Of a DNA stretch of 64,000 nt, positions 23,019 through 33,002 are shown piece after piece. The position numbers and the translations under genes are program-made. This DNA comes from Diphasiastrum complanatum. Taxonomy: Eukaryota > Streptophyta > Lycopodiopsida > Lycopodiales > Lycopodiaceae. The notes under the pieces are model-generated. The model saw only the letters and a program-made list of their open reading frames with translations. It did not search any database and was not told where the DNA came from. The stretch lies in assembly GCA_029204225.1 (NCBI GenBank), contig CM055113.1, forward strand, positions 28,625,252 to 28,689,251. The letters run 5' to 3'. Each line of letters starts with the position of its first letter. Positions within the stretch are counted from its first letter, which is position 1.

Positions 23019-23439
23019 GAGGGTCTACTTCTTGTATTTGGCTGGATACAAGCATGAGCTAGCTGCTGCCGCTCAACTAGCTGGCAAAAGGCTAGTAAGT
23101 TTACTTCTCTGTGTGGAAGGCCTGATTGGCATTTGTCATGAATCTTTCTTATATACTGGCTTTTTTAGTCGAAGTATGTTACACTCTATATGTGAAGCCT
23201 GAAGTTTTTTCTTCTAAATTGTGCAGACAGATGCTGAGAAAAGTAGTGTGCCACTTGATGCAGTCATCATATTGGGTCATGCCGTATGTGAAGAAAGCCT
23301 GAATTACGGTGATTTTGAGAAGGGAAAATTTAACCAAGGCATGCAAGACTTCTTGAATAAGTCACGAATGGGGAAGGATCATTTTGACCGAGAATCAATC
23401 TCTCATGATATCTACTATTCTGTACTTATAACTGCAGAA
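23019..23439 (+). CDS. Host gene, two consecutive exons (unrecognised protein)
   Basis: Exon a (23019-23094) follows TTTTAG and ends before GTAAGT. It encodes RVYFLYLAGYKHELAAAAQL. Exon b (23227-23439) follows TTGTGCAG and ends before GTTAGT. It encodes a 71-residue stretch with VPLDAVIILGHAVCEESLN and SRMGKDHFDRESISHDIYYS. Splice phases agree (both phase 0), and codon use and hydrophilic helices look like genuine coding. I do not recognise the family, and earlier exons are not identified. The next exon lies at 28261 beyond Copia A. LINE D and other elements lie just upstream, in the opposite orientation. Confidence 0.65.
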
Positions 23440-23540
23440 GTTAGTGGTTATGGCCCTCTTTTTTTTCTGTATTGAGGTCTGCATGTTTATCGTGTTTGGC
23501 ATAAATGTCTCTATGTCAAAATCTTCTTCAATCAACCATT

Positions 23541-24110
23541 TGTTAGAAATTAATGTTAATTTGACCCCTAATGTTAATAGGCCATGCCTGCGAGCTATTT
23601 TAGGGGCCTACGAGATTAGCCATAGAACTTTGCATGTATTAGGCGCTACAGATCTATTATAGGACGTATTTTTCTTGATTCAGTAATTGATTCAGGAATT
23701 CACCAAGTATAGAATTGAGATGTAGGTATAAGCTTTTTGCTTTTACCTAGGTTGGATTAGAGGATGTATTTTTCTTGATTCAGTAATTGATTTGGGAATT
23801 CACCAAGTATAGAATTGAGATGTAGGTATAAACTTTTTGCTTTTACCTAAGTTGGATTTAGGACAATATTATTTAATGAGTTGTGGCCTCCTCCATCATT
23901 CTATTGCAGTGAGCTTCTGGTTATGAGATAGATTTGAGATTATTATTTGCTCTAACGATCCTATGCCTCCTCCATCATTCTATTGTAGTGAGCTTCTGGT
24001 TATGAGATAGATTTGAGATTTTATTATTTGCTCTATCGATCCTATGGTGTGTGTGAGTGAGTACTAATAAGATTAGTTTACTCTTCAGAATCATGCTAAT
24101 AATTCTATCA
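23541..24110 (+). repeat. Copia A 5' LTR, with two internal tandem duplications
   Basis: It is 570 bp against 400 bp for the 3' LTR. The extra length comes from a duplication of about 100 bp (copies starting near 23662 and 23762, AGGACGTATTTTTC / AGGATGTATTTTTC) and one of about 80 bp (CCTCCTCCATCATTCTATTG at about 23886 and 23967). Both are absent from the 3' LTR. Confidence 0.9.
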
Positions 24111-24897
24111 TGGTATCAGAGCCAGGGTGCTTCTGATTGGAGTTTTGAATGTAGGAAGAGGATCGCTACTAGTCGGATTATGTTTTGAAGATGATTTGGA
24201 CTATTGGAGTTGAAGCGTTGGAGCATTGCTATTGTTGTTTGAAGATCGCTGGAGACTTTATTTGCAAGGCAGATTATTGGTAGGACTACGGTTATTTAAA
24301 ATACCAGTCTTCAAACCATATTGCTGAAGATTCAGCTTCAGAAATAGCGATCAGACAGTTCGTTGGAACATCATTTTCTAAATTCTGAAAAGTCAAGACG
24401 AAGTTCTTCTGTTGTAAATGAGCGTTGCTAACCCAGAACTCAGTTGAAGGATATATAGCTGGAGTGTTTCTACAGATCGCTTGCTACTGAAAGCCGTTGA
24501 ATCGAAATCTACTTGCTGCAGTATGATATAGCTTAGTGGATAGGTACGTCGCCAATGGCCATTTGGAGTAGTTCATGAATTCGTACCAAAAGATCTTGTG
24601 AGAGCACTGAACTTGGACAGGTTTTTGAAGATCAGATTCCAGGAGCACAGGAGCTGTCGAGCAGATCATTAAAGATCAGATCTGCAGGACAAGCATTGGT
24701 GTACTAGGACAGGCAGATGATGGTAATGAAGAAAACAGGTTGCTGAAATTTTTTAGACCTATAACCGTTTGTTTACTCAAAATCTTAACCAACAAAGATT
24801 GAAGATTTTTATGACAAATTCTGTGGAACTGGCAATAAGACAGCGAGAATCTTTTGTAAACCCAACAATTTTTGCTCATTAGCTTTTGAGTCATACG

Positions 24898-25080
24898 ATG
24901 GCAAATTTAAATGATGTGGTATTATCCGAGACAAGTAAACTCGATGGCACACGTGTTAGCATCTGGAAATTCAAGATGCAAAATATTCTCATGGATCGAG
25001 ATATTGGGATAAAATCCCTCCCACAACTGAGGATTGAGAGAGTATATGAAACGGTAAAAAAAAGCTCATCATATCATTAA
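24898..25080 (+). pseudogene. Copia A Gag start
   Basis: The frame MANLNDVVLSETSKLDGT followed by WKFKMQNILM matches the beginning of Copia Gag (a short acidic start, then a xLDGxNYxxWK-like core). It stops at 25080 after about 60 codons, and the rest of Gag is absent. It lies about 790 bp after the primer site. It is the only Gag sequence in the element. Confidence 0.65.
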
Positions 25081-25130
25081 CTTATTAGTTAAAGATATGA
25101 TTATTCTATCAAAATTATGAATATAATGTT

Positions 25131-25690
25131 TTAAGATAGAGTAGCCTAATCATATTAGTACTTATACACAACAAGATGATTGAGCACTAGAACAATTCTT
25201 AGATTAATCATAAGTCTGGAGAACTCACTACAATGGAATGAAGGAGGTGGGGCTCCAATCCTCCTTATATAATTGTCCAGTAGCCTTAGCAAAAAAGCAT
25301 ACAACAAAAAGCTAAAAGCAAAGAGCTTGATCTAAACTCGGTCTTCTGTAGGACAATAGATAAGCTCAACTTAATGATTCTGAAGTTTCTCTCAGGTTTG
25401 CATTCTGAAATCCCAAAATTCTCAAGAAGTTCATGTGCATACTTACTTAGATTGAGAAATAACTAGTCCATGTGGTACCCTCCATACCTCAATCCCTAGA
25501 AAGTACTGTAGTGAACCAAGATCTTTCATATCAAACACTAATGAGAGATCTTTCTTAATATTCTGAATCAAAACGTGACTAGAACCTTTGATGATAAGAT
25601 CATCAATATACATCGAATCAACCCATGAATTGCTTACACCAAAAAAATGTAAAGAGAGGTTAAGTATACTTATTTAACTCCAACTTCTCT
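25131..25690 (-). pseudogene. Inverted Copia fragment (RT, RNase H end, LTR)
   Basis: On the minus strand 25645-25390 encodes YIDDLIIKGSS, VFDMKDLGSLQYFLGIEV and ISQSKYAHELLENFGI, an RT C-terminal part. Next comes a short RNase H end (25385-25345, matching 27606-27640) and then diverged LTR sequence (25340-25131). The same RT part occurs in direct orientation at 26770-27000 in Copia A, so this is an inverted, internally deleted copy of a close relative lying inside the element. Confidence 0.8.
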
Positions 25691-25699
25691 AGGCATGAA

Positions 25700-26265
25700 G
25701 CATCCTACATCGTTTACTAGAAAGTTACCTAGGTGGTACTATGAGACAATCAAAGATGGTGTCATCTTAGAATAGGGAGAGTCAAGTAAACAGGGAGCTA
25801 AAAGATCAACAAGGATTGAGAAGCAACATAAGGATCAAGATCAGGATCGACATGGGGATCAACATCAGGATGAGGATGTACATTTTGCATTAATGGCTAT
25901 AGTAGAAACAAAAGATCCATCTACTTTTAGAGAGGTTAAAAAAGAGGACATATGTAGGAAAACTATGGATGAGGAGTACACTCTGTCATAAAGAACAACA
26001 CTTGGAAGCTTGTGTATTTCCCAACCAGGAAACAGGCCATTGGTTGTAAGTGGAATTATAGAACCAAGTGCAAATTTAACTACTATGAGGACGGTGTTGT
26101 CATTGGCAGCTCGATTTGGTTGGGATATCCAACAAATGGATGTTAAGAGTGCATTTTTGAATGGATTTCCAAAGGAAGAAGTCTATATGGAGCAGCTTGC
26201 GGGATACATAATCAAAGGTCAGGAAGAGATGGTTTGTAGGTTGACAAAGCTTTGTCAAAATTGCA
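25700..26265 (+). pseudogene. Copia A integrase-RT linker and RT N-terminal part
   Basis: Frames encode a linker (PRWYYETIKDGVILE), a Gln/Asp/His-rich stretch, and RT sequence TVLSLAARFGWDIQQMDVKS followed by AFLNGFPKEEVYMEQ, the conserved first palm region of Copia RT. Stops and an internal deletion lie near 25975-26060. The RT is interrupted at about 26265 by an LTR-like insertion. Confidence 0.8.
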
Positions 26266-26695
26266 TGATGATGACAAGGCATCCTCACACGTGTGAGATC
26301 TGATGCATGATCAGTACCTCGAGCTCCAAGAAGTGTATATATAGAGGCATATTTGGCCATAATCAATGTGAGACATCAATCTTGATTTTGGAAGCAATTT
26401 TGTGTGATTCTCTCCATTTGTCTACATTTGTTTTGATTGTTTTGAGGTTCTATCATAGTGTACTTGATTTTTAGGTTGGAGTCCGTACTCAGACAGAGTT
26501 TCACACGTGTGAAACCAGAAAGTACACCTACCTTCATTAATGATTGTTCTTGTTAGGATTTTATGTCTAGAATTGATCTAGATTGATCTTAATCTCAAGT
26601 AGATTGATAGATCAAGTAAATCTAACATCCAATCCCTCTTGAGGATCAGATTAGGATCCACTCTTGGTCCATTTTGTACTTTTTTCTCACATTAT
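26266..26695 (+). repeat. Probable solo LTR inserted in Copia A RT
   Basis: Noncoding sequence interrupts the RT frame between RLTKL and the continuation at about 26690. Its end (GGATCCACTCTTGGTCCATT, then TGTACTTTTTTCTCACA) resembles the end of the Copia B LTR (TGGTCCTTGTACTGTAC, TTTTCACA). It carries the palindrome TCACACGTGTGA twice (26284 and 26501). The exact 5' end and a target duplication could not be settled. Confidence 0.55.
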
Positions 26696-27660
26696 CATTG
26701 ATACATACTTTGAGGAGCTTGGTTTTCAGAGGAGTAGTGCATAGCCTACACTTTGTGTTGTGGTAAATCAGATTGGTATTGTTGTGATGTATCTTGATGA
26801 CCTTATCATCATAGGATCTAATCAAGTTTTGATTCAAAATTAAGAAAGATCTCTCATCAGAGTTTGACATGAAAGATCTTGGTTCACTTTAATATTTTCT
26901 TGGGATTGAGGTATGGAGAGTAGCACATGGTCTATTTATTTCTCAATCTAAGTATGCACATGAACTTCTTGAGAAATTTGGGATGTCAGAATGCAAGCCT
27001 TTTTCAATTCCATATGGTTGTGGATATAAGTTAGGTTTTGAAAGATGAGGAAGATCAAGATGTAGATGAAACGTTATATAGGAAACTTGTTGGTAGTTTG
27101 ATCTATCTAACGACTACACGACCAGATATTGCATATGCAGTTAGTATGGTTAGTCACTTTTATGGCTAAGCCCTGCTACGAAGCAGATACTTAGATATAT
27201 TAAAGGTACTTTACAGTTTGGTATCTTTTATTGAAGACAAGATGATGTGTAGTTGTAGGGGTATGTTGATGGGGATTGGGTTGGAGATGCAAAAGATTGA
27301 AGATCGAATGCAGGTTTTGTCTTTAGTCTTAGATCAGGTTATGTATCTTGGAGTTCAGAGAAGCAGTCTACCATTGCATTATTATCTTTAGAGGCAGAGT
27401 ACCAAGCTACTATGGTTGCAACATGTGAGGATATATATTTGGTTACGAAAGATTCTACATGATATTCATATGGTACAAGAAACACCTATAGTACTTCAGT
27501 CTGAGCACCAAAGTTGTATCAAGGTGGCAAAGAATTTGGTTTTTCATAGCAGATCAAAGCATATTGAATTGCAACAACATTTTATTAGAGAGAAACTTTA
27601 AAATCATGAAGTTGAGCTTATCTATTGTTCTATAGAAGGCAAATTGCAGATTTTTTTAAT
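26696..27660 (+). pseudogene. Copia A RT C-terminal part and RNase H
   Basis: Broken frames give YLDDLIIIGS (the catalytic Asp pair), SKYAHELLEKFGM, SLIYLTTTRPDIAYAVSMV and the RNase H end HSRSKHIELQQHFIREKL. Several frameshifts and small deletions are present. It runs into the polypurine tract and 3' LTR. Confidence 0.85.
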
Positions 27661-27740
27661 ATGGAACTTGGTAAAAATAAATTTGAGAAGTTTAGAGAAC
27701 GTCTAGGAATGATAGATAACAGAATTAACATTAAGGGGAG

Positions 27741-28140
27741 TGTTAGAAATCAATGTTAGTTTGACCCCTAATGTTAATAGGCCATGCTTGCGAGTTATTT
27801 TAGGGGCCTATGCTATTTAGATTAGTTATAGAACTTTGCATGTAGCAGGGTGCTATAGATCTATTATAGGACATAGTTTTTGATTAATCAATTGACTTGA
27901 ATATTTACCAAGTATGGAATTTAGATTTAGGTATAAGCTTTTTGCTTTTACCTAAGCTAGGGTTAAGACAATATTATTTAATGAGGAGCTGCGCCCTTCC
28001 TCCATTCCATTGTAGCGAGCTTCTAGTTATGAGATAAATCTGAGATATTATTATTTGCTCTATCAATCCTATGGTGTGCGTTAGTGAGTACTAATAAGAT
28101 TGGTTTAGTCCTCTTCTGAATTATGGTAATAATTCTATCA
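27741..28140 (+). repeat. Copia A 3' LTR
   Basis: 400 bp, colinear with the 5' LTR but without its two internal duplications. It is preceded by the polypurine tract TTAAGGGGAG and followed by the target duplication CCATT. Confidence 0.93.
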
Positions 28141-28260
28141 CCATTGTCATTCTAAATTTTTGGCATCTTTTTAAGGCTCTCATGATTTTGTACATGCTAT
28201 TTATAGGAACTCCTTATCTCATCCTAATTTTAAAAGGTTTACGATAATCATATGTTGCAG

Positions 28261-28364
28261 ACTTATGGAGAGGAGTGGCAAAACATAGAGCGGGTGTTTA
28301 GAGAGGCAGCATCTCGAGTTATTGCAAATGCCATCAATTCATTAGATGATACTGGTGATGCGAG
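28261..28364 (+). CDS. Host gene, following exon
   Basis: This exon follows ATGTTGCAG and ends before GTATGT. It encodes TYGEEWQNIERVFREAASRV and a further 14 residues, ending in phase 2. It joins in phase 0 to the exon ending at 23439, so the intron (23440-28260) carries Copia A in the sense direction. No later exon was recognised between 28365 and 30545. Function is unknown; the sequence is helical and charged, without a signal peptide or membrane segment. Confidence 0.6.
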
Positions 28365-30545
28365 GTATGTTGGAAATGCTAATTAGCTACAAATCAAGCT
28401 TGAGTAGCTAATTTTGGTGTGCTCAGTTGTTTGTTTCTTATAATCATTATCTAGGATGAATTGAATCAAGAAATTTTCTTATGTTCCAAAAAGTCAAAGA
28501 GGAAGAAGTCTTGATCATCTTGGGATTTTTTGATGGCAAGTGCTGCACTAGTACCTTTCAAATGATTTGAGTAAAATTTAAGGCATTGAGTACAGTGGAT
28601 TTGATTGTGTTTAGGGGAATGCGGCTATTATTTCAGAGATTTTGGAGTTGCAAATCAAGATTATGACAATTTTTGTGTACATCAAGGAAGTAGGATAAAA
28701 TTGGATCATTAAACACCTACTTGGTTTGAATTTCGAGCCTTACAATGGTTGAGTTAAAGGGTATCATAATGGCAACAACAATGCCAATTGTTGAGAATAA
28801 TATCCCCTATTTCAAAGTTTACCCCTAGCTTGCACCTGTGTTAGTACAAAGTTTGAACATCATCCCGCATGTTAATTTGTCTATGGATAACTGTTTATCA
28901 TTGATCATAAGCTCATGGTTGAGCAAATTTAATGCTTAAGCGAATATCACAGTTGAAACTTGAAAGAACCATTATTTAACTTGAAAATGCATCAAATATA
29001 GGATTTTGAAGTAATAAATGAGGAATCTACAAAACAATAAATAAAGACAATCTAAGTAAGATTGGAATCTGAATCTACAAGGAGTGCCGAGTTTTCTTAT
29101 TTTTATGACAAATGGTTTCCAGAGACTCTTGTCAAAATAAAGGAGTTCTAGTAGCATAACTCTTTGAAGCTTTGGAAGTTTGGGGTTACTTCGTGTAAAG
29201 GTCTTGTTCATGTCAGTGCAGGTTAATTTATATCCTACTCCTCTCTACATCTTCATTGTGGAGAGGTGTTGCAACCTGTACCATCTCTTGTTTGGTGAAT
29301 AATCACCATTTATGCAGAGAATATGCACCTTTATTTTTCTCCCCCAATGTGAAGTGTAGCTTTCAAGCTGCAAGAAGTGCAAAAAGGTCCTTGTAATTAT
29401 CTCATATGGCTTTGGGACCCTGGTGCATATGTAATGGAGTCACATAATTTCATATATTTGAGAGTTTACTCTCATGGTTGTGATTGCCCTACATGCATGA
29501 GCCTTTACTGTCTTTAAATAAACTATAGTACCTAGTTGTGTTCTATGTTGGTTTTTTCCTTATGATGATAAAGGTAGATGTGCTTTGTAGTGTTGAGTAG
29601 TCCTTGAGTTATTACGCGGCAAAGAAACAAATGAGTAGCTAATATTTGTCATCAGCTAACACTATTAAGTACAACATAAAGGGTGAGAAATATGATATAC
29701 TTTTTAGATTTGTAGTTGCTCATGATCATGGAATGCAGTATAGAGCTACGACATGAGGAACAGCTGGAACCTAGTCAGTTTACACATAAAGAGGAGAAGA
29801 GGACCGCAATCTAGGTGCTCTTTTCTCTTCTTAGATGATTGTTAGCCCACTCGATGAATCATGCTGCTGTGTTTCTCCCATCCGTGTTTATCTCGGCTGT
29901 AGAGTGTTGCTTCTGTGGAATGTATCATGCGATTGCTTGATCTGCCCTCAACTAGCAGTAGCATGCTCTAATTCGCCATAAGCCGATCAAAATGTAATTT
30001 TCAGAAATCAGCTTTAATTCAGGCTTCCTTGTCTTCTGCTGTTTATTTCTGATTTTAAATAACATTTTTATATTACATTAAAAACTATAAAGTTATAAAC
30101 ATATATATAGTTCAGCTCATAATATGTTTTGGGGGGAAAAGGGGGAAAAAGAATTAATTAATTAAACATGAGCCGTGGCATGGTTCTTGCTCTTGGAACC
30201 CACGGTTCCAAGAACCATGGGTTCTATGGTCTCTATCAAGACCAATGTGTTGACCTTGTAGTGTGTTCCAAATATATCGTGCTTGCTCATCCCATATTGC
30301 CACTTTGAAAGTATCTTGTTTGAACAAGCAACATTGGTCAATTCAAGGAAAGACCTCAATGTTGTGTAACATCAGCTGGCGTAGACCACACAAGAATTTT
30401 AACTTTCTTAGGATCTGGTTTTACTCTTCTAGCCAACACAACATGACATCAATATTCAATCTCTCTTTTTAACTAGTTGACTTTTCTTATTATTAACAAG
30501 TAAACTGTGTTCTCTTAGAGTTGACAAACACAACTTTAAGATGAG
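28365..30545. other. Unassigned AT-rich stretch
   Basis: I see no gene or transposon protein here. It may be intron or 3' flank of the host gene ending at 28364. The only structured part is the hairpin at 30179-30219. Confidence 0.4.
30179..30219. repeat. Inverted repeat (hairpin)
   Basis: The left arm CATGGTTC..TTGGAACC (with a 6-nt bulge TTGCTC) pairs perfectly over 16 bp with the right arm GGTTCCAAGAACCATG around a 3-nt loop. There is no coding frame. It could be a remnant of a small foldback element. Confidence 0.75.
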
Positions 30546-30658
30546 TGATGGACTCGGCTCATTACATTGGCCGCGTCCATTCTTTTATTCTTTATTATGC
30601 ATAAGCAGACCTATGGGCCCTTTTTATTCATGTATTGGCCTTGGGCCCTATTTGGCCA

Positions 30659-31348
30659 TGTGAAAAATTGCCTACATTGGCAAATCTAGCCATGTAGAAT
30701 ATTGTACATTTTGTCAATATTGTTTGTTGGTTACTTTAATGGCCAAAGTGCCACTTGTACATACACACCTAAAGTAGGTTACCACGAGTCAAGAGGAGTG
30801 GTTGTGTCTATTTGGTAGTGATTCCTACTTTGTAGGATCTAGACCATGATTTACAATGAGATTTGTACCTACCATGCACCTACCAAGCATGACTCTTGGA
30901 TCTAGGCTAGGGTTTTCACATTAGGGCAAGAAAGTGGAGTCTACTTCCTTATTACATGCTGGATTTTCACCTAACTTTGCAAAGGAAGTGTGTTTTACTA
31001 TGTATTCCCATTCTCCATAATGAGAAAATGGAAACTTTTTGGAGCCTCAAGGAGAAACTCGAGTTTCCTCTCATTGTATGGTGATTACTCTATTTTTCCA
31101 ATGAAACCCAGCTTTGGCACTTTGTAAACACTGTCTACAGGCCGTACTACAGCCTTATTTCCACACGTGTGGAGTTGGATTATACTAATTGATCAATGCT
31201 TTGATTGTCTCTACTTGTTTCCTATCAAGCTGCTAAACTAGATCTTGTTTTCTGATGACTAGTTTCTGATAGATTGTTTAACAAGCATACAATCACCTTG
31301 TGGATCATTCAAAGATCCATTTATGGTCCTTGTACTGTACTTTTCACA
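30659..31348 (+). repeat. Copia B 5' LTR
   Basis: 690 bp, TG..CA ends, with the palindrome CCACACGTGTGG at 31161 shared with other Copia LTRs here. Confidence 0.95.
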
Positions 31349-31979
31349 TGGTATCAGAGCCAAGTACAAAGCCATTGATCTGTGTTTGAATCTAATCCAG
31401 TTTTAGCAGGTTTTGGTGCAAAAAGCTAGTATTGGAAGGGCGAGCTGGTATCCAGGTTTTGGTGAGGGGATTTGATTTCAAACTTTTTCAGGATCAAAAT
31501 CCGTACTGTTCACACGTGTGGGCATCTCTGAACTAGCATTTAATAACCCATATTCATTGGATCACAGAAAATTCATCTGGTGTCAGTTTGATGTAATTTT
31601 TGGTGCAAATCCTAGGATAAGCTACCAAGATCACTTGCCATTGATTAGTTTTGAATTTGTTTCATGAAAACTAATTAATCTAGGCTGATTTCAGACCTTC
31701 TTAAAGTGGAAACCAGGTCTTGAAAGTACATCAAAGTGAATGAGAGAGATAGAGTCAGTTTTTGTCCAAGAATAGCCAAGATTGGCAAGATTTGCTTGAG
31801 TGTAGTTTTCATCTCATCTTATCTTCATTCCAGCTTGTGAGGGAGTGATAGAACTGTGATTACAAATCCATTTGTTGGATTAGAAGTCAACATTTGAGTG
31901 AAACACTGCAAGTTAGAAACCTTTGTGAGTTTCAGGTACAAACAAATCTATATCTTGTGTGTAGAATCTTGCTAGTAAG

Positions 31980-32975
31980 ATGGGATCAGTGGGAGCCTAC
32001 CTTCTAGAAGCTAGTGAGAGGTTAAATTCTACCAATTATGCTATTTGGAAAGTGAGGATGGAGTCACTAATGGTGCTCCAGGATCTTTATGAGTTTCTAA
32101 TAGATGATGACGATGAACCTCTAGGTGCACAGGAATTAGTGAGATACAAGAAGAGGTCTAGGCTTGCACTTCACTGCATTAAGATGAATGTAAGCAATGA
32201 TCTTTTAAGGGAAGTATCATCATGTAAGAGTGCTAAAGAGGCTTGGGAATCTTTAAAATCTATCTATGAGTCTAGTAACACTTCGAGGGTTCTCATGCTT
32301 AGGAATCAGATTCTACAAAGCATGAAGAGGAGTGATGAGAGTGCACAAGATTATGTGCTAAGAATCAAGTCTCTTAATAGGGAGTTAGCTTCCATTGGAG
32401 AGAAGATTCAAGATAGTGAGCTTGTTCAAATTGTCCTAAATGGTCTAGGGAGTGGCTTTACAAATTTGGTCCAAAGCTTTGCAATCCAAGACACTTTGCC
32501 TACTATAGAAAAGCTACACAATGTATTAGTAGCTGAAGAGTGTAGGATGTTGCATACCAATGCAAGAATGAATGCTATTTCTCTGCAGGATGGTGATGAG
32601 AAAGCTAATTTCTCATTCAAAAGCAAGAAGAAGACCAATGGCAAGAAGAAGCACTTCAAGGAGACCAAGGAGGAGGATGAGGCTTCAAGCTCAAAGGGCA
32701 AGATCAAAGACAAGTCCAAGTACAAATGTTTTTTCTGTGGAAAGAAAGGACATTTTGCATCAGAATGTCTCAAGAAGAAGAAGGCACAAGAGAGCAAACA
32801 AAGCAACATTGCACATCAGGAGGAGGAGGAGGATGAAGAGTCATCCTTGATGGTTTCCAACAAACCACCATCATCCAAGAGCAACACCAATGATTCTTGG
32901 TGGATTAATAGTGGGGGAAGTTCCCACATGACATATCAAAAGGACATATTTCTCCACCTTACTTTCTTACAATGA
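31980..32975 (+). CDS. Copia B Gag and protease start
   Basis: A 331-codon frame begins MGSVGAYLLEASERLNSTNY and has the Copia Gag core (AIWKVRMESLM, ALHCIKMNVSNDLL, NLVQSFAIQDTLP), a Lys-rich stretch, the knuckle CFFCGKKGHFASEC (about residues 249-262), an acidic region and then WWINSGGSSHMTYQKD, the protease site. The expected catalytic Asp is replaced by Asn (INSGGSSHM instead of xDSGxSxHM). The frame ends at a TGA just after. The ATG lies about 630 bp after the primer site. Confidence 0.93.
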   Translation: MGSVGAYLLEASERLNSTNYAIWKVRMESLMVLQDLYEFLIDDDDEPLGAQELVRYKKRSRLALHCIKMNVSNDLLREVSSCKSAKEAWESLKSIYESSNTSRVLMLRNQILQSMKRSDESAQDYVLRIKSLNRELASIGEKIQDSELVQIVLNGLGSGFTNLVQSFAIQDTLPTIEKLHNVLVAEECRMLHTNARMNAISLQDGDEKANFSFKSKKKTNGKKKHFKETKEEDEASSSKGKIKDKSKYKCFFCGKKGHFASECLKKKKAQESKQSNIAHQEEEEDEESSLMVSNKPPSSKSNTNDSWWINSGGSSHMTYQKDIFLHLTFLQ

Positions 32976-33002
32976 CTTACATAGATCATCTATACTGCAA
33001 GT

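Larger units (their letters stand above)
23541..28140 (+). mobile_element. Copia A: LTR retrotransposon in a host intron
   Basis: The 5' LTR (23541-24110) and 3' LTR (27741-28140) both start TGTTAGAAAT and end AATTCTATCA. A 5-bp target duplication CCATT lies at 23536-23540 and 28141-28145. The primer site TGGTATCAGAGC starts at 24111 and a polypurine tract TTAAGGGGAG ends at 27740. Inside are a gag start, an inverted pol/LTR fragment, a linker and RT with frameshifts, and RNase H. The integrase and most of gag are missing. The element is dead but its ends are well defined. Confidence 0.95.
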
